Shown here: positions 52,291 to 64,000 of the stretch, in pieces | How the letters are laid out: the number at the start of each line of letters is the position of its first letter | How positions within the stretch are numbered: the first letter of the stretch is position 1 | Assembly: GCA_903928895.1 (NCBI GenBank) | Contig: CAIYSR010000150.1 | Span: forward strand, 92,847 to 156,846 | Direction: 5' to 3' | Source of the DNA: an uncultured Rhodospirillales bacterium | GTDB taxonomy: Bacteria; Pseudomonadota; Alphaproteobacteria; Acetobacterales; Acetobacteraceae | DNA: 64,000 nt | Notes under the pieces: generated by a model | The model's input: only the letters and a program-made list of their open reading frames with translations | Databases searched by the model: none | Told to the model about the DNA's origin: nothing | Made by a program: the position numbers and the translations under genes

Positions 52291-53045
52291 GTGCGGTACT
52301 CCGGGCAGGTGGCATCGAGCTGCCGCTTCACGCTCTCCAGATGCAGCCGCGCGCTGCCGCGATTGCCGGCATTGGCGCGGATCTGGGTCAAAGTGCGGTC
52401 GATCATCGATTGCGGCAGCGCCGCCAGCTTGCGCCCGGTGGACAGGGCGAGGACCTCGGCCTGCGCGGCGCGTTCGAGATAGAACAGGTCGTCCCACGCC
52501 TTGGCGATATTCGGCGCCAAGACCATCACGCCGTGGTTTTTCATGAACACGATGTCGGCCTCGCCGATCGAGGCGGCGATGCGGTCGCCTTCGTCGGTAT
52601 CAAGCGCGATGCCGTTGTAGTGCTCGTCGATGGCCATGCGGCCATGGAAGCGCAACGAGGTTTGCAGCGCGAAGGAGAACGGCGGGCCTTCCAACATGGC
52701 GAGCGCGGTGGCGTAGGGCATATGGGTGTGAAATGCGGCGCGCGCACGCGGCACGCGGCGATGGACGCGGGCATGGATGTAGAAAGCCGTATCCTCGGGG
52801 ACACCTGCACCGGCAACGACATTGCCGTCATGATCGCAGATCAGCAGACTGCTGGCGGTGATCTCGGCGAAGCTCTTGCCGTCCGGATTGACCAGAAACA
52901 GATGGTCATGACCGGGCACCACGGCGGAGAGATGGTTGCAGACGCCCTCGTTCAGACCGAGCCGCGCCGCGGCGCGAAAACAGGCGGCAAGGTCGACCCG
53001 CGCCTGCCAGATGGCATCGGTTTCGAGCGCGGCGTGGTTGGACAT
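52287..53045 (-). CDS. Class II aldolase/adducin-family protein
   Basis: A 252-residue class II aldolase relative. LGLNEGVCNHLSAV stands at the usual GNxS position, the zinc pair is AFHTHMPYA, and the third His is in KNHGVMVLAP. The His-for-Ser change and the ARVHRRVPRARAAF context match the adducin-like subgroup with unclear catalysis. It does not look like a copy of the aldolase at 22.0 kb. The ATG at 53045 is chosen because upstream residues are Pro/Ala-rich filler. Confidence 0.83.
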   Translation of the reverse strand: MSNHAALETDAIWQARVDLAACFRAAARLGLNEGVCNHLSAVVPGHDHLFLVNPDGKSFAEITASSLLICDHDGNVVAGAGVPEDTAFYIHARVHRRVPRARAAFHTHMPYATALAMLEGPPFSFALQTSLRFHGRMAIDEHYNGIALDTDEGDRIAASIGEADIVFMKNHGVMVLAPNIAKAWDDLFYLERAAQAEVLALSTGRKLAALPQSMIDRTLTQIRANAGNRGSARLHLESVKRQLDATCPEYRT

Positions 53046-53211
53046 CGGTGGCTCCGGATTGCACGCGCACAGGCTTGCAGGAACCGGCGCGGCGGGCAAG
53101 GTAGGGTTCGCGACAGGCCATGATCGGTGCAGGTGCAATCATGCATCGGCGGTCCGCACAGTCAAAAAAGGGCTCGACAGGGCTCGAGCGCCGATCAGCG
53201 CCGATCATCGT

Positions 53212-53520
53212 CTAGTGGCGGAGGCTGAGGATATAGGCCGCGGCGTCGTCGATTTCCTTGCGTGAGAGCTGGTAGTTCGGCATCCGCAAATGCGGCGTCT
53301 GCAGGAAGGCCTCCAACGACAGCACCGTGGTCGACTTCTGGGCCGCAATCGCCGGGAAGCTCGGCACCGCATCGCCGGCACGGGTCGGGCTCTGGTCGAC
53401 GACATGGCAGTTGGCACACCAAGTCGTGGCGATCACGTGTCCGGCTGCGACATCGCCGGTGGGAACCTGGGCGCCGGCCGGTGCGGCGGCGAGCAGGACG
53501 GCGATCAGGAGAGGGCGCAT
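53212..53520 (-). CDS. Small periplasmic c-type cytochrome
   Basis: A 102-residue protein with a signal (MRPLLIAVLLAAAPAGA), one haem site CANCH, and the axial Met probably in HLRMPNYQ. The fold is a class I monohaem cytochrome c. It probably shuttles electrons in the periplasm; its partner is not visible. It is divergent from the alpha/beta hydrolase across 92 bases. Confidence 0.88.
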   Translation of the reverse strand: MRPLLIAVLLAAAPAGAQVPTGDVAAGHVIATTWCANCHVVDQSPTRAGDAVPSFPAIAAQKSTTVLSLEAFLQTPHLRMPNYQLSRKEIDDAAAYILSLRH

Positions 53521-53612
53521 GAGATGAATCCTGTGATGGTCGGCTGCATTCCAATACCTTGCAGATGGCGTCATGCTGTGGGTTGAACAAGCGGCGCGAG
53601 GGCGAAAATACC

Positions 53613-54590
53613 ATGACCGAGAGGCCGGAAGGGCGCGATATTGGCGTCAACGGGATCACGCTGCGCATCACCGAGATGGGGGAGGGGCCACTGGTCCTGC
53701 TCTGCCACGGCTGGCCGGAGCTTGCGCATTCCTGGCGCCACCAGATCCCGGCGCTGGCCGCGGCGGGCTATCGGGTGGTGGCGCCGGACATGCGCGGCTA
53801 CGGCGGCAGTTCGGTCCCGCACGCGGTCGAAGCCTATGGCATCACCGACCTGGTCGGCGACATGGTGGCGCTGGTTGCCGCGCTGGGCGAGAGCCGGGCC
53901 TGCGTGATCGGGCATGACTGGGGGGCGAACGTGGCCTGGAGCGCGGCCCTGCTGCGGCCCGACCTGTTCATCGCGGTGGCGGCGCTGAGTGTGCCGCACC
54001 GGGCGCGCAATCCCGCTGGCCCGCCATTGGCGCTGCTTCGGGCGGCCGGGCTCGAGAATTTCTACTGGTTTCACTTCAACCGCGAAGGGGCGGCGGAGGC
54101 CGAGTTTGAAGCCGATATCGAGACCGCGCTGCGCCGCGTGCTGTTCACCGGATCGGGTGACTCGCCGCCGGAGCGGGACCTGTCGCTGATGCTGCCCGCC
54201 GGCGGCGGCTTTCTCGACCGCACCATCGATCCGCCGGTACTGCCGGCCTGGCTGACCAATTCCGATATCGCGGTCTTCGCCGCCGCCTTCCGGCGCAACG
54301 GGTTTCGCGGTCCGTTCAACTGGTATCGCAACATAGACCGCAACTGGGCCCTGCTGGCGCCGTTCCAGGGCGCCAAGGTGACGCCCCCGGCCCTGTTCAT
54401 CGCCGGCACGCGTGACGCTGTGATCGCCTCGCCGATCGGCCGTGGGGCGGTGGACAGTATGGCCACCCATGTGCCCAACCTGCGCGAAACGGTGCTGATC
54501 CCGGGCGGCGGCCACTGGATCCAGCAGGAGCGGCCGGACGAGGTCAACGCGGCGCTGCTGCGGTTCCTGGCGGCGGATTATCCGCCCTGA
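53613..54590 (+). CDS. Alpha/beta hydrolase, epoxide-hydrolase-like
   Basis: A 325-residue protein. The oxyanion HGWP is in LLCHGWPELAHSW, the nucleophile Asp in GHDWGANVAW, and the catalytic His in GGGHWIQQERP. HGxP followed by an Asp nucleophile is the soluble epoxide hydrolase/haloalkane dehalogenase pattern. Epoxide hydrolysis to a diol is the best guess. The ATG at 53613 fits; an upstream frame from 53559 lacks family residues. Its 3' end overlaps the convergent metallopeptidase gene by 13 bases. Confidence 0.87.
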   Translation: MTERPEGRDIGVNGITLRITEMGEGPLVLLCHGWPELAHSWRHQIPALAAAGYRVVAPDMRGYGGSSVPHAVEAYGITDLVGDMVALVAALGESRACVIGHDWGANVAWSAALLRPDLFIAVAALSVPHRARNPAGPPLALLRAAGLENFYWFHFNREGAAEAEFEADIETALRRVLFTGSGDSPPERDLSLMLPAGGGFLDRTIDPPVLPAWLTNSDIAVFAAAFRRNGFRGPFNWYRNIDRNWALLAPFQGAKVTPPALFIAGTRDAVIASPIGRGAVDSMATHVPNLRETVLIPGGGHWIQQERPDEVNAALLRFLAADYPP

Positions 54591-55000
54591 TCCCCCTCCA
54601 GCGCCTCGATCTCGGCATCGCTGAAGCCGAAATGGTGGGCGATCTCGTGGACCAGCACGTTGCGCACGAGGCGATACAGGTCCTCGCCTTCCTCGATCCA
54701 TTCGAGCAGGATCGGCAGGCGGTAGAGCGTGACGAGATCGGGCATCCGGGCAGGGTCGCTGACGCTGCGCTGGCCCAGCGGGATGCCGTGGTAGAGGCCT
54801 GAGAGGTCCCAGGCGGATTCGATCCCCATTTCGGCCAGCGTGTCCTCGTCGGCCTCATCCTCGACAGCGATGGCGAGATTGCTGATATGGCGGCGCAGGC
54901 CTGCCGGGATGGCGGCCAGCGCGCGCTCGGCGAGCTCGGCGATCTCATCGGCCGAAGGGGCGGTTGTGTGGCGGGCGGCACCGGCGCGAGGATGGCTCAT
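54578..55000 (-). CDS. Zincin-like metallopeptidase-family protein
   Basis: A 140-residue protein of the short MTP family (PF06262): [20 protein letters not shown], and the zinc motif [14 protein letters not shown] (HExxH plus a third ligand). The protease activity of this family is little tested. It is divergent from phhB across 46 bases. Confidence 0.83.
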   Translation of the reverse strand: MSHPRAGAARHTTAPSADEIAELAERALAAIPAGLRRHISNLAIAVEDEADEDTLAEMGIESAWDLSGLYHGIPLGQRSVSDPARMPDLVTLYRLPILLEWIEEGEDLYRLVRNVLVHEIAHHFGFSDAEIEALEGDQGG

Positions 55001-55046
55001 CGCCGGAGCACCGCACGGGTGCAGCGGCCGGTCAAGGGAGGATGCG

Positions 55047-55334
55047 ATGGTGGCAAGACTGGGCGCAGCGGAACGGGCGGAGCTGGCGGCGCGGCTGCCG
55101 GCGTGGCGGATGGCACATGGCCGGGACGCGATCGAACGGCACTTCGTGTTTGCCGATTTCTCGGCCGCGTTCGGCTTCATGGCACGGGTCGCGCTGCTGG
55201 CGGAGCGGATGGATCATCACCCGGAGTGGTCCAACACCTGGAACCGGGTCGAGATCGTGCTGACCACGCATGACGCCGGTGGGCTGAGCGTACGCGACGT
55301 TGCCCTCGCCGGCGCGATCGACCGGCTGGCATGA
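55047..55334 (+). CDS. phhB: 4a-hydroxytetrahydrobiopterin dehydratase
   Basis: A 95-residue PCD/DCoH protein with the active-site motif [21 protein letters not shown]. It dehydrates the 4a-carbinolamine formed by aromatic amino acid hydroxylases. No phenylalanine hydroxylase gene is in the window, though the SDR and FolB genes at 9-10 kb are also pteridine-related. The ATG at 55047 has AAGGGAGGA at 6 bases. It is coupled by ATGA to mmcB. Confidence 0.9.
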   Translation: MVARLGAAERAELAARLPAWRMAHGRDAIERHFVFADFSAAFGFMARVALLAERMDHHPEWSNTWNRVEIVLTTHDAGGLSVRDVALAGAIDRLA

Positions 55335-55825
55335 GCAGTTCCGACCTCGGCAGCTCCGGCATGAGCGGCTTCCCCGAGCGCACCACCGCCATCCGGCGGG
55401 CGGCGGCACGGCTGTGCCTGCAACTCGGCTGGTCGCCGCTGCACGAGGTGACGCTGGCGAGCGGGCGCCGGGCCGACATCCTGGCGCTGCGTCCCGACGG
55501 TGGCTTCGTCTGCATCGAAATCAAGTCGGGCGAGCGGGACTTCCGCGCCGACGTCAAATGGCCAGATTACCGCGATTTCAGCGATGCGCTGTTTTTCGCG
55601 GTCGATACCGATTTCCCGCGCGATCTGCTGCCCACGGATGCCGGGCTGATGGTGGCGTGGGAGGGTGTCGCCGAACTCATCCGCGAGGCCCCCGCCCATC
55701 CATTGCCTGCCCCCCGGCGCAAGGCCCTGTTGCAACGCTTCGCGGTACTGGCCGCAGCACGTCTGGCCGCGGTTGAGGATCCCGAAGGCGTGGCGATGCT
55801 CCGCAATGGGCGGCGCAGCGAGTAG
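55331..55825 (+). CDS. mmcB: MmcB-family DNA repair protein
   Basis: A 164-residue protein with a PD-(D/E)xK nuclease-like core: [21 protein letters not shown], containing the Asp and the ExK residues. MmcB was described in Caulobacter as an SOS-regulated factor for mitomycin C damage. No clear LexA site is seen, but the gene is translationally coupled to phhB, so any control would act further upstream. Confidence 0.85.
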   Translation: MSSSDLGSSGMSGFPERTTAIRRAAARLCLQLGWSPLHEVTLASGRRADILALRPDGGFVCIEIKSGERDFRADVKWPDYRDFSDALFFAVDTDFPRDLLPTDAGLMVAWEGVAELIREAPAHPLPAPRRKALLQRFAVLAAARLAAVEDPEGVAMLRNGRRSE

Positions 55826-55851
55826 GTTCGCGCCGCGCCGCGAACCGGTGT

Positions 55852-56631
55852 TCAGGCGCCGGTGAAGCCCGGCTTGCGCTTGCCGAGGAAGGCGTCGACC
55901 CCCTCGGCGAAATCCGCCGTGAACGTCCCGGCGAGGAACTCCGCCCGCTCGTTGTCGAGCTGCGTTGGCAGGTCGCGGTCGAGCGAGCCGCGCAACAGGG
56001 ATTTGGTGCGGGCGAAGGCTGCCGTCGGCCCGGCGGCGAGGCACTGCGCGATCGCCATCGCGTCCTCGCGCGCGCTCGCAGCCGGGAGCACGCGGTTGAC
56101 CAGGCCGCTTCCCTCCGCCGTGGCGGCGTCCATCGTTTCCTCCAGCAACGCGAAGCCGAGGGCGCGGCGCAGCCCGATGGCGCGCGGCAACTGGTAGGTC
56201 GAACCGCCATCGGGATTGGCGCCGAGCTTGGAGTAGGCGAGCAGAAACTTGGCGTCGTCGGAGGCGAGCACCACGTCGGCCGCCAGCGCGAAGGACACTC
56301 CGGCACCGGCCACCATGCCATGGGCGAGGCTCACCACGGGCACCTTGAGGCGGGCGAGGAGGAGGATCGCCTCGTGCAGTGCCCGCATCAGGGTGTCGAT
56401 TGCCCGGGTTGCGTCTGCGCCTTTGAACAGGGTGATGTCGCCACCGGCCATGAAGGCGCGGCCCTCGCCGGTGATCAGCACCGCGCGCACCGCCGTGTCG
56501 GCCTCGATCGCCCGGCACGCCGCCAGCAGGGCATCGGCCATCGGCTGGTTCAGCGCGTTCAGCACCCCGGGCCGGTTCAGCCGGAGATGGACGAGGCCGC
56601 CATCGTGGTCGACGAGAAGGGGCTGGCTCAT
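55852..56631 (-). CDS. Enoyl-CoA hydratase/isomerase-family protein
   Basis: A 259-residue crotonase-fold protein: NRPGVLNALNQPMADALL, GRAFMAGGDITLFKGAD and the oxyanion-hole region LAHGMVAGAGVSFALAAD. The first catalytic Glu position is not obvious, so hydratase activity is uncertain. The start overlaps the stop of the 2-hydroxyacid dehydrogenase by 4 bases. Confidence 0.87.
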   Translation of the reverse strand: MSQPLLVDHDGGLVHLRLNRPGVLNALNQPMADALLAACRAIEADTAVRAVLITGEGRAFMAGGDITLFKGADATRAIDTLMRALHEAILLLARLKVPVVSLAHGMVAGAGVSFALAADVVLASDDAKFLLAYSKLGANPDGGSTYQLPRAIGLRRALGFALLEETMDAATAEGSGLVNRVLPAASAREDAMAIAQCLAAGPTAAFARTKSLLRGSLDRDLPTQLDNERAEFLAGTFTADFAEGVDAFLGKRKPGFTGA

Positions 56632-57608
56632 GCGGGAGCTCCCGGACGGACAATGTTGCGCAGCGCCGCGCCGCGGGCGAGGCGGTTGATATTGTCCGCC
56701 ATGGTCGCCTGCCGCCGTGCGATGGTACCGCGGGTCCAGCCCGACATGTGCGGGGTCATGACGATGTTGTCCAGCGTATGGAACGGTAAATTGGCGGGCG
56801 CCGCCGGGGCGCCGGGGGCGGGCGGATAGCGATACCAGGTGTCGATTACCGCGCCACCGATGCGCCGCTCCCGCAAGGCCGCATACAGCGCCGCCTCCTC
56901 GACCACGCCGCCACGGCCGACATTGAGCAGCACCCCATCCGGCCGCATCGCGGCCAGGGCGGCGGCATCGATCAGCCCGGCGGTGCCCGGCAGCAGCGGC
57001 AGCGAGCTGACGATGAAATCGGCCGAACCCATGAAGCCATGCAGCCCGGCCAGCGTCCACACGCCGTCGACGCCCGTTCTGTCGATCGGACTGCGGTTGC
57101 AGACATGGATGCGCAATCCGAAGGCACGGGCGCGGACCGCTACCTCCTTGCCGATATGGCCGTAGCCGAGCAGCCCGATGGTCTTGCCATGCAATTCGTC
57201 GTGTGCCGCATCGGCCGCACCGGCCCAAAACGTCCAAGCCTCGCGGCGCAGGTCGGCATCAGCGCGCGGCAGATCGATCATGCGCAGCAACAAGGCGGTC
57301 ATCACGTATTCGGCGATGGCATGCTCGTGCTCGAACACGTTGCACAGGTTGGCCGGCCTGGGCAGGCAGGCGAATTCGATCCCATCATAGCCGGCTCCGG
57401 GGACCTGGTAGAGCGCGAGGCCGGGGCCGGCCGGGCAGGCGGCGTCGAGCTTCACGCCGATGATCGCGTCGGCCTGGGCATAGACGTCCCGGTCGGCCGC
57501 GCCGACCAGCATGTCCGGCACCAAGGCCAGGCTATGCGCGCCGTCCAGCAGTCCGGAGAAGCCGGGGGCGAAGCTTCCGGCATTCATGCCGTGGAAGACG
57601 ATTTTCAT
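56628..57608 (-). CDS. NAD-dependent D-2-hydroxyacid dehydrogenase-family protein
   Basis: A 326-residue enzyme. LLGYGHIGKEVAVRARAFG is the NAD fingerprint, followed by NVGRGGVVEEAALYAAL with the substrate Arg and TPHMSGWT with the catalytic His. It reduces or oxidises a 2-keto/2-hydroxy acid. It begins 8 bases after the PBP1A gene and is coupled to the enoyl-CoA hydratase gene, so the three could be one transcript. Confidence 0.87.
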   Translation of the reverse strand: MKIVFHGMNAGSFAPGFSGLLDGAHSLALVPDMLVGAADRDVYAQADAIIGVKLDAACPAGPGLALYQVPGAGYDGIEFACLPRPANLCNVFEHEHAIAEYVMTALLLRMIDLPRADADLRREAWTFWAGAADAAHDELHGKTIGLLGYGHIGKEVAVRARAFGLRIHVCNRSPIDRTGVDGVWTLAGLHGFMGSADFIVSSLPLLPGTAGLIDAAALAAMRPDGVLLNVGRGGVVEEAALYAALRERRIGGAVIDTWYRYPPAPGAPAAPANLPFHTLDNIVMTPHMSGWTRGTIARRQATMADNINRLARGAALRNIVRPGAPA

Positions 57609-57616
57609 GGCGTTTC

Positions 57617-59509
<1,893 letters not shown>

Positions 59510-59584
59510 GCGGACAGGTTTAGCCGATGTCGGGGCGGCGGCCAGCGGGGAAATGGCGAGGCCCCAAGTTCGGACAGGAAGCGC

Positions 59585-59606
59585 CTTCTTTTTTGAACAA
59601 AAGAAG
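59585..59606. terminator. Bidirectional-looking T/A-rich terminator
   Basis: CTTCTTTT at 59585-59592 pairs with AAAAGAAG at 59599-59606 around a 6-base loop, and A/T runs flank it (six A after it on the plus strand). It lies 10 bases past the 3' end of the GNAT gene on the minus strand and before the PBP1A start, where a terminator for the TlpA-GNAT pair is expected. Confidence 0.65.
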
Positions 59607-59616
59607 CAAAAAACTT

Positions 59617-60060
59617 CTATCCCTCAAGGTATTCGTAGCGGACGAAGGAGCGGTCGCGGCCGGCGAAGAAACGGGTATAGGCCTGGGTCACGCGCCAGCC
59701 CTGCCGATCATAAAAGTGCCGCGCCGGGGCATTGGCGGCGAAGCATTCGAGGCTGCTCGCACCGTGCGCCTGCGCATCGGCCAGCAGCGCCCGCCCAGCC
59801 CCCGTCCCGAGCGCGTCCGGCGCGACGAAAATCATGTCGATATGCGCCTCCGTCACCAGGCAGAAGCCGATAATGCGCCCATCCCGCTCCGCCAGCCGCA
59901 GCCGATCCAGGCTCGCGGCGAAGCGCGCGGCGAAGAACGCCGGATCATATCGGGCCAAAACCTCGGGGTCCAGGATGGCGGCGAAGGCGGCCCGATAGGA
60001 CGCGGCGGCAACCTCGGCAGTGGCCGCGACATCCGCCGCCACCGCATCGCGCAGTCTCAT
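59617..60060 (-). CDS. GNAT-family N-acetyltransferase
   Basis: A 147-residue GNAT domain: IIGFCLVTEAHIDMIFVAPDALGTGAGRALL has the acetyl-CoA-binding GTGAGRAL (Q/RxxGxG/A variant), and ANAPARHFYDRQGW is the usual later motif. It transfers acetyl to an unknown amine. The ATG overlaps the stop of the TlpA-like gene. Confidence 0.87.
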   Translation of the reverse strand: MRLRDAVAADVAATAEVAAASYRAAFAAILDPEVLARYDPAFFAARFAASLDRLRLAERDGRIIGFCLVTEAHIDMIFVAPDALGTGAGRALLADAQAHGASSLECFAANAPARHFYDRQGWRVTQAYTRFFAGRDRSFVRYEYLEG

Positions 60061-60650
60061 CCGGCCAGCCGCGTCAGCTCGGCCAGCGCGTCCGGCCGCG
60101 CCCATTCACGGGCCCCCTCGAGCCGCGCCACCTCGCGCCCTCGCCGGTCGATCACCAATGTGGTCGGCAGGCCGCGCGCCCCCCAGGCCCGCGCCGCGGC
60201 GCCCTTGGGGTCCAGCCACACCTCCAGACCCCCGATGTCATGCGAGGCATAGAAACTCCTCACCACCTCCGCCCCGCCGCGATCCGATGACAGCGGCAGC
60301 ACCGCGATCCGCGCTCCCGCCAGCGCCTCCGCCGCGGCCGCAAGTTGCGGCATCTCCGCAACGCAAGGCACGCACCAGGTCGCCCACAGGTTCACGATCA
60401 CCCCCTGCCCGGCGAAATCGGCCAGCGTATAGGCCTTGCCCGCGCCATCGGTGAACCCCGCCGGCGCCGGCACCACCGGCGGGTCGAGCGGGGTCAGTCC
60501 GGCCCAGGCCGTCACGTCGCCCGCCATCGTGCCGTCGGCGACGGTGAACACCCGCGGCGCGGGTTTGCGCCACAGCGCCGCCGCCGCTAGGGTCCCGCCA
60601 GCCAGTGCCGCGCTGCCCATCAGGATCGCCCGGCGCCTGGTGATCTGCAT
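60057..60650 (-). CDS. TlpA/ResA-like thioredoxin-fold protein, Tat leader
   Basis: A 197-residue protein with leader [19 protein letters not shown], a twin-arginine-type signal, then a thioredoxin fold with active site WCVPC in [16 protein letters not shown]. TlpA-type proteins reduce disulfides in the periplasm, for instance on apocytochrome c. The gene is divergent from argH across 29 bases and coupled to the GNAT gene. Confidence 0.87.
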   Translation of the reverse strand: MQITRRRAILMGSAALAGGTLAAAALWRKPAPRVFTVADGTMAGDVTAWAGLTPLDPPVVPAPAGFTDGAGKAYTLADFAGQGVIVNLWATWCVPCVAEMPQLAAAAEALAGARIAVLPLSSDRGGAEVVRSFYASHDIGGLEVWLDPKGAAARAWGARGLPTTLVIDRRGREVARLEGAREWARPDALAELTRLAG

Positions 60651-60679
60651 CTCGAACCTCCCGAACTGGATGGCCCCGC

Positions 60680-62103
<1,424 letters not shown>

Positions 62104-62107
<4 letters not shown>

Positions 62108-62229
62108 AGCCCCTCCTCCTCGCCCTCGTCGTCGCCGTCACCCTCGCCGCCTGCGGCAAGAAAGGCCCGCCGACACCGCCCGGCCCGGCCGACCAGGTGA
62201 CCTATCCCAGGCAATATCCGGCGAATTGA
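62104..62229 (+). CDS. lptM: LptM-like small lipoprotein
   Basis: A 41-residue protein with a lipoprotein signal [17 protein letters not shown] and the mature start [14 protein letters not shown], the pattern of LptM (YifL), which binds LptD and aids LPS translocon disulfide formation. The gene commonly follows argH in alphaproteobacteria. The usual next gene, lysA, is not here; gpmI follows after 80 bases. Confidence 0.82.
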
Positions 62230-62309
62230 GCGCTTTCGACGCGCGGCTTGTTGTCCCCGGCGGCGGTGAACGGTAAGTGGACAGCGCGTCCCGACCGATG
62301 GAGCTGCAC

Positions 62310-63836
62310 ATGCCCGCACCCAAACCCGTCATGCTCATGATCCTCGATGGCTGGGGCTGGCGCGAAGAAACCGCGGACAACGCCGTGCTGCTCGCCGACA
62401 CGCCCAACTTCGACCGGCTCTGGGCCGCCAGCCCCCACGCCCTGCTCCGCACCTCCGCCCTCGATGTCGGCCTGCCCGCGGGTCAAATGGGCAATTCCGA
62501 GGTCGGCCACATGAACATCGGCGCCGGCCGCGTCGTCATGCAGGACCTGCCGCGCATTGGCCAGGCGATCGAGGACGGCTCGCTTGCCGCCAACCCGCTG
62601 CTCGGCACCTTCATCGGCAAGATGCGCGCAAGCGGCGGTATCTGCCACCTGTTCGGCCTGCTCTCGCCCGGCGGCGTGCATTCCCACCAGGACCATTGCG
62701 TCGCGCTCGCCCGCATCCTCGCCAACGCCGGCATCCAATGCGCCGTCCACGCCTTCACCGACGGCCGCGACACCCCGCCGCGCTCCGCCGGCGAGGACCT
62801 TCGTCGCCTCCAGGCCGCCCTCCCGCCTGGCATCCCGATCGCCACCGTCTGCGGCCGCTACTACGCCATGGACCGCGACAAGCGCTGGGACCGTGTCGCC
62901 AAGGCCTATCTCGCCATGGCCGAAGCCCACGGCGCCAGTTTCGCCGACGCCGCCTCCGTCGTCGATGCCGCCTACGGCAACGCCGTCACCGATGAGTTCA
63001 TCATCCCCGCCGTCGTCGCCGGCTATCGCGGCATGAAGGACGGCGACGGCCTGCTCTGCTTCAACTTCCGCGCCGACCGTGTCCGCGAAATCTTCGCCCC
63101 CCTCATCGACGCCGACTTCGACGGCTTCGTCCGCCCCCGCCTGATCAAATTCGCCGCCATGGCCGGCATGACCCACTATTCCGACCACCTCGCCGAACGC
63201 CTCGACATTCTCTTCCCGCCGCAAACCATGGCCCATCTGCTCGGACAGGTCGTCGCCGCCGCCGGCCTCAAACAACTCCGCATGGCCGAAACCGAGAAAT
63301 ATCCGCACGTCACCTACTTCATGAACGGCGGCATCGAAGTGCCCAACCCGGGCGAAGACCGCGTCATGGTCCAATCCCCCAAAGTCGCCACGTACGACCT
63401 GCAACCCGAAATGTCGGCCCCCGAACTCACCGACAAAGCCGTCGACGCCATCCAAACCGGCACCTACGACCTCATCATCATCAACTTCGCCAACCCGGAC
63501 ATGGTCGGCCACACCGGCAACCTGCAAGCCGCCATCAAAGCCGTCGAAACCGTCGACATCAGCCTCGGCCGCATCGCCGACGCGGTCAAAGCCCAAGGCG
63601 GCGCCCTCCTCGTCACCGCCGATCACGGCAACTGCGAAATGATGCGCGACCCAGTTACCGGCGGCCCCCACACCTCCCACACCACAAATCCCGTCCCCGT
63701 CTTCCTCACCGGCAGCACCGCCACCACCCTCCACAACGGCCGCCTCGCCGACGTCGCCCCCACCTTGCTGTCCCTGCTCGGCCTCGACCAGCCACCGGAA
63801 ATGACGGGACGGCGGTTGACCGAGCCGGAGGCGTGA
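62310..63836 (+). CDS. gpmI: 2,3-bisphosphoglycerate-independent phosphoglycerate mutase GpmI
   Basis: A 508-residue alkaline-phosphatase-fold enzyme. MLMILDGWGWREE carries the first metal Asp, the catalytic Ser is at 63 in GQMGNSEVGHMNIGAGR, and NFANPDMVGHTGN and LLVTADHGNCE give the other manganese ligands. It interconverts 3- and 2-phosphoglycerate in glycolysis. The ATG at 62310 has GGAG at 6 bases; the upstream ATG at 62298 and GTG at 62277 are also in frame. Confidence 0.93.
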   Translation: MPAPKPVMLMILDGWGWREETADNAVLLADTPNFDRLWAASPHALLRTSALDVGLPAGQMGNSEVGHMNIGAGRVVMQDLPRIGQAIEDGSLAANPLLGTFIGKMRASGGICHLFGLLSPGGVHSHQDHCVALARILANAGIQCAVHAFTDGRDTPPRSAGEDLRRLQAALPPGIPIATVCGRYYAMDRDKRWDRVAKAYLAMAEAHGASFADAASVVDAAYGNAVTDEFIIPAVVAGYRGMKDGDGLLCFNFRADRVREIFAPLIDADFDGFVRPRLIKFAAMAGMTHYSDHLAERLDILFPPQTMAHLLGQVVAAAGLKQLRMAETEKYPHVTYFMNGGIEVPNPGEDRVMVQSPKVATYDLQPEMSAPELTDKAVDAIQTGTYDLIIINFANPDMVGHTGNLQAAIKAVETVDISLGRIADAVKAQGGALLVTADHGNCEMMRDPVTGGPHTSHTTNPVPVFLTGSTATTLHNGRLADVAPTLLSLLGLDQPPEMTGRRLTEPEA

Positions 63837-63845
63837 GAGCAGGAA

Positions 63846-63921
63846 GGCGGGGGCTCCGCCCCTCGACCCCGCCAGGGAGCGCTGCTCCCTGGACCCTCGC
63901 CAAGGGCCGTGAGGCCCTTGG
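63846..63921. repeat. Three palindromes in series after gpmI
   Basis: Downstream of gpmI lie a GGCGGGG/CCCCGCC pairing (63846-63873), CCAGGGAGC/GCTCCCTGG around GCT (63872-63892), and CCAAGGGCC/GGCCCTTGG around GTGA (63900-63921). The last shares its GTGA loop and GAACCC flank with the pair at 38.1 and 38.3 kb, making a third family copy. The series probably ends gpmI transcription. Confidence 0.7.
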
Positions 63922-63948
63922 AACCCATCACTCAAGAGGGTGGTTGCT

Positions 63949-64000
63949 GGAGAGAGGGGCCAACCATGACCCCGCAAGGTCAGGATTGGCCCCTCTCTCC
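63949..64000. repeat. Long inverted repeat at the window edge
   Basis: GGAGAGAGGGGCCAA at 63949-63963 is the exact reverse complement of 63986-64000. Inside, TGACC (63967-63971) pairs with GGTCA (63978-63982). The hairpin may extend beyond the window. It could be a strong terminator, another dispersed repeat, or a mobile-element end; no transposase is seen on this side. Confidence 0.6.

Overview
This window reads as chromosomal DNA of a high-GC alphaproteobacterium. The evidence is a CcrM-type GANTC methyltransferase, an intact LptFGD outer-membrane export block, an scpA-scpB-tatB-tatC-serS run, an MmcB-family protein, and a lipoprotein following argH. I lean to Acetobacteraceae because of gene-order habits and GTGA-loop palindromes downstream of genes, but that is inference from memory and not proven by any single gene. 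No rRNA, tRNA, CRISPR array, prophage or transposase was found. Coding density is very high and many genes overlap by 4 bases (NTGA junctions).

Region by region. 1-10.2 kb is one long plus-strand envelope/housekeeping run: thioredoxin-TPR chaperone, LON-domain protein, Trm112-like, DUF971, lptF, lptG, lptD, surA, rsmA, a pteridine-reductase-like SDR and folB. 10.2-10.5 kb is an AT-richer convergent gap with DnaA-box-like sites, followed by ccrM on the minus strand. 11.8-15.3 kb holds pdxH, an APH-like/P-loop kinase fusion, a double Usp protein and a MarR regulator. 15.3-24.1 kb holds glpK, a hybrid sensor kinase, and a tightly coupled minus-strand operon amidase > class II aldolase > M20 peptidase > fetA > fetB. 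24.2-31.5 kb is nagZ, an M50 peptidase, scpA, scpB, tatB, tatC (no tatA), an Asp/Glu racemase-like gene, serS and a Gfo/Idh/MocA oxidoreductase.

31.6-36.5 kb carries two glycosyltransferases, a DUF815 ATPase, an orphan yajC, a degenerate receiver protein and a membrane protein. 36.6-49.7 kb is accessory metabolism: a second amidase, a Tat-exported peptide-type solute-binding protein, two beta-lactamase-fold serine hydrolases, an AraC regulator, a Baeyer-Villiger-type monooxygenase, a class A acid phosphatase and an MFS exporter. It ends in a decayed cluster: a cysteine-hydrolase remnant joined by deletion to the C-terminal half of an NCS2 permease, then a hydantoin-racemase-like gene that lacks its second catalytic cysteine. 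49.7-64 kb returns to mixed and core genes: Lrp/AsnC and EamA, another class II aldolase, cytochrome c, an alpha/beta hydrolase, phhB, mmcB, enoyl-CoA hydratase, a 2-hydroxyacid dehydrogenase, PBP1A, GNAT, a TlpA-like protein, argH, lptM and gpmI.

Functional links. LptF/G/D, SurA and the LptM-like lipoprotein all serve outer-membrane LPS assembly. The SDR, FolB and PhhB touch reduced-pteridine metabolism. TatB/TatC match three twin-arginine leaders in the window (38.4-40.0, 40.1-41.2 and 60.1-60.7 kb). The most unusual signals are the microdeletion-joined pseudogene pair at 48.1-49.1 kb, a 43-bp inverted repeat pair with compensatory stem changes at 38.1/38.3 kb, the DnaA-box cluster beside ccrM, and two apparent CTG starts nested in CTGA junctions.
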